64,000 bases of DNA from Mesostigma viride. Lineage: Eukaryota > Streptophyta > Mesostigmatophyceae > Mesostigmatales > Mesostigmataceae. Location: contig RPFO01000041.1 in assembly GCA_009746045.1 (NCBI GenBank), forward strand, positions 2,772,613 through 2,836,612, read 5' to 3'. Both the position numbers and the translations under genes were made by a program. How positions within the stretch are numbered: position 1 is the first letter of the stretch; the number at the start of each line of letters is the position of its first letter. The notes under the pieces were generated by a model. The model was not told the origin of the DNA and searched no databases. It was given only the letters and a program-made list of their open reading frames with translations. Positions 21,681 to 32,848 of the stretch are shown here, piece by piece.

Positions 21681-24147
21681 CTATGTGTGCACACATTGAC
21701 ATAAATCAATGAGCAACATCACTTCCAAAGGCAATACCAACGGACAACAAGCTAGGGGCAGGGTAAAAGCTGTCAAAGTAGTTGAGGACATCATGGTAAC
21801 GTAAGAATTGCAGGCATACATTGCATTGTAAGTACAAAATAGATGAGAAGCAACTAAGTATCCGCCATGACTTACCTTGTAGTATTGTTGCTGCAGTCTG
21901 GACCAGTTGTGACAGAGATGGCACAGTAGGAGGACCTGGGATACTCTGCACGTCCAAAACATTTCAGGAATTACATTTGGAGACGAAACATGAACCAGTC
22001 AAGCATATACCAAGAAAAGCCTGAGCACAGTCACATGTAACTGAATTAACATGCGTTTCCCCTAACACAGAAACTAAGCAAATCAACAACTATCACTAAT
22101 TAAGGGATACGGCAGAAAAGAAATGAGGAAATATTTATCTCCACGCCGCCAATCATAAGCAACATCATAAGAAGAAGCCTTGATGGCAAATTGCCGTCCC
22201 ACTTTTTGTTCCAGACAGCTAGATGCAGCCAGTAGCAGAGGCCCCAGCTCACGGACGCGGGCTCGCCCTTGCTGTCCAGATCAGACTCCTCGTGGCTCCA
22301 AACAAACACCTTTGCAGCCTGAGACACCCGCATCCTCTCAACAGCCTCGAGCACCCGCTTCATCTTTGCAGCCTCGAGCACCCGCTTCATCTTTGCAGCC
22401 TGAAACATCCGCATCCTCTCTGCAGCCTCGTTCACCTGCTTTATGTCTCCAGCCTCCAGCACCCGCTTCATGTCTGCAGCCTGCGGTTTCATGGGCATAC
22501 GTATACGTTGGTGATCAAGCTAGTAAGACAACTACAACAATGAGTAAGACGCCCTTCATGATGCATGAAAGCACTAACACCTACGCATGAAGGCACTAAC
22601 ACCTACCAAAGCTACACGGCAATGAAAGCAATAACACCTACCAAAGGAACCAGTCAAGCATATACCAAGAAAAGCCTGAGCACAGTCACATGTAACTGAA
22701 ATAACATGCGTTTCCCCTAACACAGAAACTAAGCAAATCAACAACTATCACTAATTAAGGGATACGGCAGAAAAGAAATGAGGAAATATTTACCTCCACG
22801 CCGATCATCATGAGCAACGTCATAAGAAGAAGCCTTGATGGCAAATCGCCGTCCGACTTCTTGTTCCAGACAGTTAGATGCAGCCAGTAGCAGAGGCCCC
22901 AGTTCACGAACGCGGGCTCGCCCTTGCTGTCCAGATCAGACTCCACGTGGCTCCAAGCAAACACCTTTGCAGCCTGAAACACCCGCATCCTCTCTGCAGC
23001 CTCTTGCACCCGCGTCCTCTTTGCAGCCTCGAGCACCCGCTTCATCTTTGCAGCCTGAAACACACGCATCCTCTCTGCAGCCTCGTTCACCTGCTTTATG
23101 TCTCCAGCCTCCAGCACCCGCTTCATGTCTGCAGCCTGCGGTTTCATGGGCATACGTATACGTTGGTGATCAAGCCAGCAAGACAACTACAACAATGAGT
23201 AAGACGCCCTTCGTGATGCATGAAAGCACTAACACCTACGCATGAAGGCACTAACACCTACCAAAGCTACACGGCAATGAAAGCACTAATACCTACCAAA
23301 GGCACACGCCAATAAATATAAAATTTCAGCAATTGCGAAAAGAACGCACCTGCGCCTTCCTCTTTTCGATAAGGTACCGGGCATGCGTGCACGGTTGTTT
23401 CCCTCTGCGGCACTGCTGCTGCTGCTGCTGTCCCCGCAGCCTGCCCTTCCCTTTCCCTTTCTTTCCCTTCTGTCCCTTTGGGGAATGCTTGGACTGCTTG
23501 CCTCCCTTGGGTTGCTGCCTACCTGGACTTTTCCCATCGCCACGGCGCAAATCGCCAGCAGACTCTGGCTTAGAGCGACTCTTCCGGTCACAGACGTTGC
23601 CGCCCTTGCAAATTATGGCGCGCGGGTCATATCGACGCAGCGGCGCATAGTAGTTTCCTGTCTTTACGTGCATTATAGTGGTAAGATTGATGGAGGACGG
23701 AGGGCCCCTTCCTCGGACGGCCACTTCCTCCCACGCCACTTCCTCCACTTCCGCGGCGACTTCTTCGCCTGCGTCAATCCGTGGACGTGCGCACACCTCG
23801 CAAAATGGCGCAAGAGGCAGATTATCTACCGTGCAGGTTACGCAGGTCCAATCCCCCAACGCGGCATCCGGCAATGAGAGTGCCGGGCCGGGCACAACTG
23901 TGTCCACATTTACTCTCTCCACCGCCGTCGTAGTGGTCAGAATGATGGAAGACGAAAGACGACCGGCCAATCCCTCCACTTCCGCGGCCACTTCCTCTCC
24001 TGGGTCAATCCGAGGCCCATCGCATACCCCGCAAAATGGCGCAAGAGGCGGATTGTCTAGCGTGCACCTCCTGCAGGCCCAAGGCCCTGATGCGGCATCC
24101 GGATCGTACTTAACCACCTGCACATAGGTCGGCTTTGAACAAGCCAT
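21681..24147 (-). CDS. Two-finger RanBP2-type zinc finger protein, multi-exon
   Basis: Exon 1 (24147-23350, 266 codons) starts with ATG and holds two RanBP2-type fingers: W23, C25, C28, N32, C39, C42 and W100, C102, C105, N109, C116, C119. A basic Lys/Gly/Gln-rich tail follows. It ends CAG|GTGCGT. Exon 2 (23135-22794, 114 codons, after CCGCAG) encodes helical 9-residue repeats such as AERMRVFQA and ends GTGGAG|GTAAAT. Exon 3 (21945-21876, 70 bp) lies between TGCAG and CAAG|GTAAGT. A last exon may run from about 21757 to a TAG at 21681. Phases agree across exons 1-3. Such fingers bind RNA or ubiquitin; which one here is open. Exon joins are inferred from splice signals only. Confidence 0.6.
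21991..23300. repeat. 655-bp tandem duplication
   Basis: Two head-to-tail copies, about 21991-22645 and 22646-23300, each holding one exon 2 and its flanking introns. They differ at scattered positions. Inside each, 27-bp units (CTTTGCAGCCTCGAGCACCC and variants) encode the 9-residue protein repeat. Confidence 0.85.
22139..22480 (-). pseudogene. Duplicated exon 2 with altered donor
   Basis: This is a 342-bp copy of exon 2 of the zinc-finger gene, open throughout and preceded by the same CCGCAG acceptor. At its 3' side the donor reads GTGGAG|ATAAAT, so GT has become AT. The pattern is not that of a U12 AT-AC intron (no ATATCC). If included, the frame would run into the intron and stop after INISSFLFCRIP. 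Confidence 0.65.
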
Positions 24148-24407
24148 GAGGCAAGTATTTAATTCCTTTTAGGTACCCACCGAAAGTCGTACGTGAGCAT
24201 GCACGTTGCACGTTTACCGAAATTTCCCCTTGGATTGATGTTGTAAAACTAGTGCCATAGCCTACCTTCCCTGCCTGCCCTGCCACGGAGGCAGGTGGTC
24301 ACTATAACTCGCGGTTACATCATACGGTTACGGATACGGTCCATGACAACTCCTCGTACGGTGCGTGAAATCCCTCGTACGGGCGACAAAATTCCTTCAT
24401 ACGGTCC

Positions 24408-24878
24408 ATGCCAACATCCTACAGTTTCGGTTCTCTCAGTTTCCGTTACGCAGTTTTAGGCACCGCGCAGTGGTTCGACGGTACTTGGGCACCAAAATGG
24501 ACTGAACCGGTCGCGAAAAATACACCCTCAAACACAGCCATTTTCGATGAGTGTGGTGGGGTATTGCTATGGCCCGAGGAGCCCTGGTTTGGGAGCCTCA
24601 ACTACAGCCAGTTCTCTCGTCGGTGGCACGCGGCGTGGGATGTTCTGGGCCTGCGGGGGATGTTTCCGTCCTACTCCATGCGACATGGTGGGGCAACGTA
24701 CGACTACTTGCAGGGCGTTTCACTCCCAGACATCCAGAAGCGCGGGCGTTGGCGCCAGTTCAAGTCGGTGGACCACTACGTGGGCCTGCACCGTGCTCTA
24801 GCGGTGCAAGTGCCGCGGTGGGTGTGGTTGCTGGCTGAGGAGTTCCCCCCCGCTCAGTGGAGTTCACACTGGCAGTAG
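24408..24878 (+). pseudogene. Tyrosine recombinase, C-terminal fragment (DIRS/Ngaro-like)
   Basis: The frame has SMRHGGATYDYLQGVS (Arg at about 92), IQKRGRWRQF (114-115) and VDHYVGLH (Tyr at about 124), the order of the HxxR box, the GRW box and the nucleophile Tyr of tyrosine recombinases carried by DIRS, Ngaro and PAT-type elements. The His expected three residues before the Arg is absent; Ser/Tyr stand there. The N-terminal half with the first catalytic Arg is missing. It would join a circular DNA copy to its target. It could be the relic of the autonomous partner of the split-direct-repeat elements, but no shared ends were found. Confidence 0.65.
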
Positions 24879-24956
24879 CAAGTGTGTGGATGCGCCTGCC
24901 CCGGTCTAGGCCGGGGGGCGCAGTATAAAACGATGCAGCTCCGTTGGAGGAGTCGG

Positions 24957-25168
24957 CAGGGCGCACTCCAGCGGACACGCTGGGGCCCTGCTGGTTTTGG
25001 GCGTCGCGCCATCATCCTGATTTCCGGTTTGGCTCAACTTCGACCGTATCCTGCCTTGGACAGAGCCGGCGGGGCGCACTCTAGTGGATACACTAGGGCT
25101 CTGCGGGTACCTGCGTTGACAGGTGCAGGGGAGGCGCACTCTAGCAGCCACACTAGGGCTTCCCCCTC
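24957..25168. repeat. Three related stem-loops
   Basis: Units at 24957-24990, 25061-25103 and about 25121-25168 share a core GCGCACTC(C/T)AG followed by an inner stem, a short loop, the inner stem reversed, GGG and an outer arm reversed. Outer arms differ from unit to unit but pair within each: CAGGGC with GCCCTG, CAGAGCC with GGCTCTG, AGGGGA with TCCCCCT. They follow the recombinase frame. A TATAAAA lies just upstream (about 24924). Confidence 0.65.
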
Positions 25169-25170
25169 TA

Positions 25171-25913
25171 CAACCACTCCAGATGCGGCCGGGGACGGCC
25201 AGGTTGGAGATGCGGGTGTTATATGGTGGCAGCCGCCTGGGACTTGCGCACAATTTGCCAGTCTCTCGGTCTACCAAGGCCTGCAAGCGGAAGGAGGCAT
25301 ATAATTTTGCAATAAACAAGTTCTGGTGCCTTCTCAAACAAAGTGAACCACTGAACCTGAAAGCATGCACAGAGGATGGTTGATCTTACGATCTGGATTC
25401 CCTGATTTGCGACGAAGGGGAGCGGAGTGCGAGTCGGTGCCGCTGCCTCATGGCTGATCTGCGAGAAATGCTCCTAGAAAGGGTGAAAGTCCCTGCAAAT
25501 GACCTCTGGACTGCTTCCAAGTACTTGGATGTAGTTCAAAGTACTTCATTGGTACTAGAGGGTAGTACAATCTACTTCAAACTAGTTCAAACTTGCTCAG
25601 GCTAGTAAAGATTCGTTCAGGTGTAGCACAACCTGCCTAGGAGGTGGTATGACCACCTGGGTTGAAGTAGACAGTGACTAAACGTAGTACAATGTCGAAA
25701 GAATCAGTACAAATGGGTTCTTTGTAGTACAACTGTTCAGTGGCACCTGGGCGCCGCAACAGTACTGTACCGGACTTGCATCCGTCACCGTGCGCATGCA
25801 ATGCAGCCAATTTATTGAGGAAGACATGACGGCGCATGCTTTATCAGTTTTCAAATTCGTATTTCGGTTTTCTAAGCCATCTTTTGGCCGTTTTACCTCG
25901 GAATAGGTCCGTT
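25171..25913. other. Intergenic, no gene recognised
   Basis: Short frames only. The last part may be the left remainder of an older family-2 TTAA element, into which 25918-27847 inserted. Confidence 0.4.
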
Positions 25914-25917
25914 TTAA

Positions 25918-27847
25918 GGGGACTCGCACGTCCAAAAGCCTGAAAAACTGACTGGGAGGGTCCCATAGAAATATATCAAAACTTACCCCCCCTAATAACT
26001 ACAGAAATGCAACTGACAACCACTGAATGATGTTTGGGGACCCTAAACATGATGTTTGGGCATGCATACCACCACTTGTTGGGGGTACTACCCCCAGCCA
26101 TACACCGGCTATGAGCTAAAAATAGAAAAAAAACGCTGTCCGGGGCACTTCTTGCCCAGAACAGTGGGAGAACCAGTTGCATGAAAAAAGCACACCCCAT
26201 ATAAAAATGCCATGGGACATGGTTTCTACCTAACTGGATCAACAAAATCAGCACATCCCTTTGAGTTATTAATTTTTGGGCCAAAAATACGCTTTTTTAG
26301 GCGGGGCGTCCCCATACACACTCATAACACATCAATTAGGCCTGAAAAGCACAAGTCAAATTCTGTCATGACCATAGAAGGCACTGTCAAAGTTTGGTGG
26401 CATTCTGAGCTCAGCTGTAGCAGTTATTAATTTTGGCAGTTGGCCACCTGTGCAGACGCTAAGGAAGGCATTAGTGAGTATTAAGGCACACTAACACTTC
26501 CTATGCCATCCAAAAGGCTCCTGACCATGCCCAATTCAACCACAATGTACAAGGAGATGGCTGGGCACGTCATGTGCCCTTGCCTTACCTCGACACGGGC
26601 AACCTGTTGCGTGTGTGCACAACAATGAGGCAGGTAGCTCTACATGCCTAGCCAACACTTCTAAAGCATATTCCAGGTTTATGGTGTGGGCATCATTCCA
26701 AAACCAAGCTCAAACACACCCTAGAAAGCCATATCCACTAATTGCCCAACAAGGGTAACAACAGACAGTCCACAGAGAAAGCAGAATTATCATACATGCT
26801 GCTTGCCAAGGCTTCTTACCATGGTTACCTTGCCTTGCTAGCATATGAATTAGGGCTCTCCCATTTTAGTGGGAGAAAGGCCAACAAGACAACGATAACC
26901 CCTACCTGCGTGCAGTTGCACCCATGCAGTATACCCCTCAGAAAAACCACTCCCACCTTTCTTTCCAGCGCAATTGTTTGCCAAGAAACAAACTCAAGCT
27001 TGTGAGCCTCTAACCACAATGAAGCCTCTGCTAAGAAAGGCCGCGTCAATATTCACACAAAACTGAGTGCTGTTAGCAATCTCCTTCCAAGAAACCACTC
27101 AGCAAATCCCTGACAACTTGAGGATATGCCACGGTCACGCTTTGACACATCCCAGCCATGCAACGTACATAAAAACCACTGAAAGGTGCCAGGAATCTGG
27201 CGATGCGCAGCACGGAATGGCATTATACCTGGCGCTAACTGCACGGAAAGAAGCCGAAAACTTGCGTTGATAACCCATAAAGGAAGCGAAACATTCACAG
27301 GGTCACGTTGATCACACGATCGTACCATTACCGGCATTGTCCTTCGCCCAGCGGTGCAAGAAAGAACAACCTTCCATGGAATAATAAGACGCGCATCCCG
27401 CGAGCCTGGAGAGTGTCTTACCGATCATGACGGAAATCTTGCCGAAACCCAGCAATTTTTTTAAAGCTTTACCAATAACGATTTAAACGCATCCTTGACG
27501 CTAGGTAAAGCCCATAAAACCTGACAATCACCGCCGCCAGCGTGCATTCTAATTTATTCCTCTCGACGAAAACATCAGATTGGACCCCCGTAGCGATGGT
27601 CATCAATAAAATCATCGACACTGCAAAAAACGCGTAACTCCGCTACGAAGTAGTATCCTTTACTCATCGTCTTTAAGATTCGCTCAGTTTCTCTGCATTC
27701 TGCGAGCTATCTTTTTCTACTCTGCCTGAAAGCACGTCGCCATGGCCAGCTCCGGTAGAGGTGCGCGCCCCGTGCACCACTTTTTCACGGTACGGACGGG
27801 TACCGCGAATTTTTCGGCGCCAAAATATTCGCGCCGGGACCGTCCCC
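25918..27847 (+). mobile_element. TTAA-type DNA transposon, family 2, divergent copy C
   Basis: It starts GGGGACTCGCACG and ends with the complement of GGGGACGGTCCC, with TTAA on both sides (25914-25917 and 27848-27851). Internal landmarks match copy 1 in order: a CACTTG(G/T)GGG...CTACCCCC hairpin, GAGCTAAAAATAGAAAAA, and near the right end GTCGCCATGGCCA followed by a GGCGCC palindrome. There is no transposase frame. Confidence 0.7.
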
Positions 27848-27851
27848 TTAA

Positions 27852-29530
27852 TGAATATCAGTTCCAATGCACTTGGGAACCATCTAGTGATGATTGAGAA
27901 CCATAAATATGATGTTTGGGCATTCATGCCACCACTTGTTGGGTGTACTACCCCCAACCACGCACCGGTGGCGAGCTAAAAATAGAAAAAGACGCTATTT
28001 ATGATGAGATATTTTGCCCAAGACAAACCACTTATTCAAATGACCTGCCCATACATTCCTGCAAAGTTCCCCCACTTCTAAAAAATCTGGGCTGTTACCA
28101 TGGTCAAAATAATGACATTTGTTTGAGTTATTAATTTCCCCGCAAAATGGGTACTTTTTTGAGCAAAAAAAAATAAATCAAATCATCAACACATCGAATG
28201 GGGTCATCCATACAAGCGAAATTCCACTGAGTGGGGGGAAACACAACCCCAAAGTTTGAGCTCATTCTGACAAGCGTAGCTCAAGTTATTGTTTTTTCTG
28301 TGATGCCACCTGGGTTGACGCTAAAAGAGAATTGAGCTAGTGCTGAGCCAAAATGACAGCTGTTTTGCTACCCTAGACACCCAAAAACATGCCCACTTTG
28401 ATCACGAAGTGTGAGGAGGATGTGCGGAGCCTCATACGCCCCACCCCTCCATCGGCACAGCCAGCCTTGTGAGTCTACCCTTAACGACAAGTCTGGTAGG
28501 ACGACACGTTTGAGCAGCATATGTAATATCATATGTAATATCATATACATGCTCACAGGGCACATATGTCCATGTACTAGGAACCTCCCCAGGGGCCCTA
28601 GACAATGACGGGATTTTAATACCGCCGTGCTCACCGGCCGGGGCACAGCTGGCATCTCAATCAGGCTTTGCTCCAGCTTGGATATTCCAGCTTCTTACGT
28701 ATAATCATCACGTCACTGGGCGTGTACTTGTGTTGTCATGGCTTGTTTCCTGCAGGGTGGAAAGACAAAACATGGCACACCTGAGGCACATGTCCAGCCT
28801 TCCATGGTTTCCAACCAGCTCTTTACAGCACACACGGCCTTTCCAAAAGAAAAAGAGCCAATTAGTAACATGCAGAAAACATCCGTTACTATAGCAAAAA
28901 AGCTCGTTGAAATAAAGACAGCGTCGCTTTATGTTGCCGAGAAACCAGGCATGATGCTGAAATCCAATCGCTCATCACTCAACCGCCTTTGCAAAACACA
29001 AAGCAACTTCCTTTTATGATGCATGATACTCGTAAGTATCCAAAGCGGCATGATATCCAATTCAGCCTGACGGCGAGCATGGTCGACAAAAGGCATGCAG
29101 GCCGTCGAAACCAAAGCAATACAAACCGCAATTCAAACCGTTCTTGACGATTCGATGGCTTGCGTTGACATTCCAACAGCTTGGATCCAAATCGAGGCTG
29201 AAAAAGATTCCGCTCAGAGGGGAAAATCTCTTCAACCATGTGCTATCAACCAGTTTATAAACCCTACGCCTGAACCGGCTGATGTAAACTGGTTACAGCA
29301 CATCAACTTGATGAAGAATCGAAACCGAATAAGATGCAGGCTGTCCGAGTCAGATTCCGAGCCTTCTAAACTCCGTCTAGCCATAACGTACGCATGGTCG
29401 CTGGCTCGAAGTTTAGTCCTGTTGTCCCTGTGCTCACCGGGGCCAGAGCCAACAGTAATTCGGCAAAGCCTATGCTCACTCGGGCTAGGCTTTAACGGAA
29501 ACTGCCCTCGGTTGTCCGAAGACATCGAAA
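27852..29530 (+). mobile_element. Family-2 TTAA element remnant
   Basis: The sequence repeats the left-half landmarks of this family (GATGATTGAGAACCATAAATATG, shortened here, then CACTTGTTGGG and GAGCTAAAAATAGAAAAAGACGC) next to copy C. Clear termini are not visible. Its left part may lie before 25914, in which case copy C inserted into it. It stops at the solo copia-like LTR. Confidence 0.5.
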
Positions 29531-29539
29531 TGAATACAA

Positions 29540-30020
29540 GTTGCAAATAAATGGAATGCGATGCAAATCAGAAAGCATGAAATGAATGTTGCGTTTATTG
29601 TTCTCATACGTTATTGTTGTTGTTGCATAATTCGTCTTCGTTGCGCATAAGAACCTTTTGCGCTTGGCACCTTCATCAGTCTTGCTGAATATCCTACGTG
29701 GACATGCATTCCATGTAGTTCAGTGCATGCCGCGTGTTAGATGCTTCTAGAATCCTCTAGGAGGTACCAAGGCAGATGCGCATACATGATAGGCCGATAG
29801 TCGGCTCAGTCCTATTGACAGGACTACACCGGCCCTTGACCAGCCGGTGACGTGGAGGCCTGGGAGACGCCCACACATTCTACGTGGCGTTATCCCATTG
29901 GCGAGTACCAGTGAAGTACAGCCATTGGCCCAATACTACAATAAAGTATATTGTAGTAATCTGTACAAGATCCTCTATCTCTGAGGACCCATGTGGACCC
30001 TAGATGGGTCTCCAACCAAC
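29540..30020 (-). mobile_element. Solo copia-like LTR, copy C (481 bp)
   Basis: It matches copy A in reverse over its whole length and has no internal sequence on either side, so it is a solo LTR. The flanking five bases (TACAA and TGTAA) are not a clean target duplication. Confidence 0.8.
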
Positions 30021-30078
30021 TGTAAATGCTGCTCGGTACGGTAAGATTGGTAGGTGGGCAGGTGAGGGGCTACCATGG

Positions 30079-30160
30079 GGTGGGCTGGGCTGCCAGGGCT
30101 GGGCTGGCCCGGGCTGGGCTGGGCCTTGGGAGCATTAAAAATTAAATTAAATTAAATTAT
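30079..30160. repeat. GGGCT and AAATT short repeats
   Basis: A GGGCTGGGCT-type run (30079-30128) adjoins an AAATT-type run (30136-30160). The second is the 3' tail of the minus-strand LINE. Confidence 0.75.
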
Positions 30161-30826
30161 AACATGCCTCCGTTGGGAGGTCATGTAGCACATATTCCAG
30201 GTTGGATGGGTGGAGTGGAGGAAGCCGCGTAATCGAACTAACCTAACTCTAAGCTATATCTAGTCTAGAAAAGCCTATCTACGCTACTCATCAAAACGGC
30301 TCCGCCTCTTGGGGGGAGGCGGCTTGCCCACAGGGGCTGGCGTGTGGGCCTTGACAATGTTCTGCCACCCCTTTTGGTCCTGCATGGCAGTCCAGAGAAG
30401 GGAGAGAGAGGGGATGCGGTACTCAAACTGGGCTGGGACCACTAGGTTGTCCAGCAACATGTGGGTATAGGTCATGGCATGTTTCCCTACCCTTTTAGGA
30501 ATGTTCTTGGGGCCAGGCCAGGTCAAAATATGCCGCCCTGGTTGGCCGAGCCGCTGGGGACCGGCCAGACCAAGGGCGGTGTCGACCTGTCTGGTGCGAG
30601 CAAGATGTCCTACAAATGCTATCCTACGCTGCCTAATCTCATCCGAAATGCGAGGCATACCGTGATACAAAGACTCTAATGACCTACGCTGAGAAAACCC
30701 GACATTCAGGACCTGTCGGAGCATCCTGTAAACTGTGCCGTCTAGCTTAGCTGCCAGTGTTGCCGTGAGTGTCCACGCCGCGGCGCCATACGTGAGCACC
30801 GTGAGGACGAGGACCTTGAAGAGCAT
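30130..30826 (-). pseudogene. LINE ORF2 C-terminal part, 5'-truncated
   Basis: The minus frame 30826-30284 reads LTYGAAAWTLTATLAAKLDG, then RRIAFVGHLAR and a Pro/Lys-rich end TPAPVGKPPPPKRR. The first part matches the post-RT region of the LINE at 47768-47990 (HGAETWTLTADLARKLDG). About 150 bases of 3' untranslated sequence and a tail of TTTAA-like units follow. LINE insertions are typically cut at the 5' side, as here. It lies directly against an LRR gene fragment. Confidence 0.75.
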
Positions 30827-30839
30827 TGGTGGGTGGAAT

Positions 30840-31140
30840 TTGCCAGCATCTGAAGATGATATGCTTTTAGGCCCTGTCTGAAGCGGAATATTGATGATCC
30901 CCTAACAAAAAGCATCTTTCTGGTTCAGCGGCTCACCTACCTGAACTTGGAACTCTGCCTAGACATGACAGATGGCGGTTTGAAGGCAGTCGCGCGGTCC
31001 TGCCACGCACTAGCTCCATGGTCTCAGCATAACAGCCCGCAGCATCGAGGATGTCGGCATCCAAGCCGTGGCAGAGTCGTGCCCGGGCCTGCGGCGGTGG
31101 GATCGTGCCCTAGTGAGGCCCCTGCAACCAGCTGGGGGGA
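30840..31140 (+). pseudogene. LRR protein fragment (AMN1/F-box-LRR type)
   Basis: One frame gives LTYLNLELCLDMTDGGLKAV and then ARSCHAL. After a frame change near 31015 another gives LSITARSIEDVGIQAVAESC and PGLRR. These are two consecutive cysteine-containing leucine-rich repeats of about 26 residues. The fragment has no start or stop and is frameshifted, so it is a broken piece. A LINE lies at its left edge. Confidence 0.55.
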
Positions 31141-31550
31141 CAAGTGGACTGCTTGTTCCACTGTCAATACCTTGATTAGGGAGCTGCACGCTGTTACGGC
31201 TGCCCCGAATCTGCCATTTTTTTTTCTTCCCTTGCACATATATCCCAAGGGCTCACGGCTGTATGAGGAGAACGATTTTACGGTGTGGCGAGCTATGGAT
31301 GCCGAGAATGCTCATAACTTTTACATCCGGGCATGAAATTTGGTCGGGTAAATTGCAGTAGAAGCGTCTTTTGATGACGAACACGATGATATAATTTTCA
31401 GCCGCCATCGCCCAAGATTTAGCGCAATATCATAAAACGCAGCACAGGCAGGGTTCGTATTTTCCCGGAACCAGCTATGGCAGAAACTCCGTCAACCGCC
31501 TCCCATACTCTCTCCGAGGGGGGGTGGTTTTACCGGATTAGGATACATTT

Positions 31551-32464
31551 GCACGGCTTCAAATGTATCCTAAATGCACCATTGGCAAACATGGTTTCTG
31601 GACATGGTCGATATCATTAATATGTTTGGCAAGCATAATATGATCATGTGTGTCTGATCAGAATATGATCATGCTTGCCAAAGATGTTGTCTCTTTTCAT
31701 ATTTCACACATATATTATCGGCCTCGGCGTGCCATGCTTCCACGTTTGTTGTCTCTTTTCATATATTGTGAATATGATCAATAAAATTCCAAACATGACC
31801 ATGTTGGAGACTTCAAGTGGAGCATCATGATTACTGTTTTCACTATTACGTAACCCATGGTTCATGTTAACATGGCATAATGAGCAATCCTATTGACCCC
31901 ATGACTAATGGTGAAGTTAATAAAGTTACATCGTGGCACGTCACTATAGCATCAAGTTGCATCATTGTGCATAAAGTAGTTTAGCACTGAGTTGGCATGC
32001 CAACACCAGGTACACTAAATAAATTAAAACCAGAATTGATAAACAACCCAGTATCCAAATACAGTATCCATATATATGCAGGTCGTACTACAGGTACAGC
32101 CACGGCTGCCACGCGGCTTCTGCAGCGATCACGCTCTTTCTCCTAGACAATTGCTCTACTGGTCCCTACAGGTCGGTCGACTTGGACCATGATGCGTCAA
32201 GAACAGTTAATTGACCGACTTAAACAAGATGTTTGTCTACATGCAGCTGTCTGCACCTAACTAACGCGAAACCGCGTGCTACCAAATATAGGGGCAAATG
32301 CATGAGTAACACATGTCAACGCACAACCGGTGGAAATCACGCGATACCAACCGCGGCAACAGTGGTGTGAACATAGCGGGCACTGACATGCAAAAAAGCA
32401 CCAGCAGCGGCATCAGTAGCAAATTGTAGTAGCGGAACAATAGCCACTACATCAATGCAACAAC
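31551..32464. other. No gene recognised
   Basis: AT-rich sequence inside the inverted-repeat unit. TGTTGTCTCTTTTCATAT occurs twice (about 31684 and 31747). No supported frames. Confidence 0.45.
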
Positions 32465-32825
32465 ACATCAGCCCAGCAACACAGCAGCAGCATGACCGTA
32501 GCACAGCAGCAGCACAACTGTAGCACATCAACACGGCCGCATAGCAGGAGCACAAGTCAGCGCAGCAGCAACTTAGTATGCCGATTCCTGAATTTCCTAT
32601 CAGTGGACTATAGTCCATTGATAGGAAATTCACTAATAGGCAGTACTAGCTCAGCAGCACGGCAGCAATGCAGCAGTGCATCAACACAGCAGCACGACAG
32701 CAATACATCAGCGGCACGGCAGCAATGCAGCAACACATCAGCACAATAGCACAGCAGCAGCACGGCAGCAATGCAGCAGCAATAGCATGGCAGCACAGCA
32801 GCAGCAGCAGCACATGAGCAGCTCA
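32465..32825. repeat. CAG/CAC-rich degenerate repeat
   Basis: AGCAGCACAGCAGC-type trinucleotide mixtures, interrupted by an inverted repeat around 32580-32640 (CCTATCAGTGGACTATAG against CTATAGTCCATTGATAGG). It lies just beyond the stop codon of the minus-strand gene. Confidence 0.75.
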
Positions 32826-32848
32826 ATGACAACAACGCTGCTTGCGCT

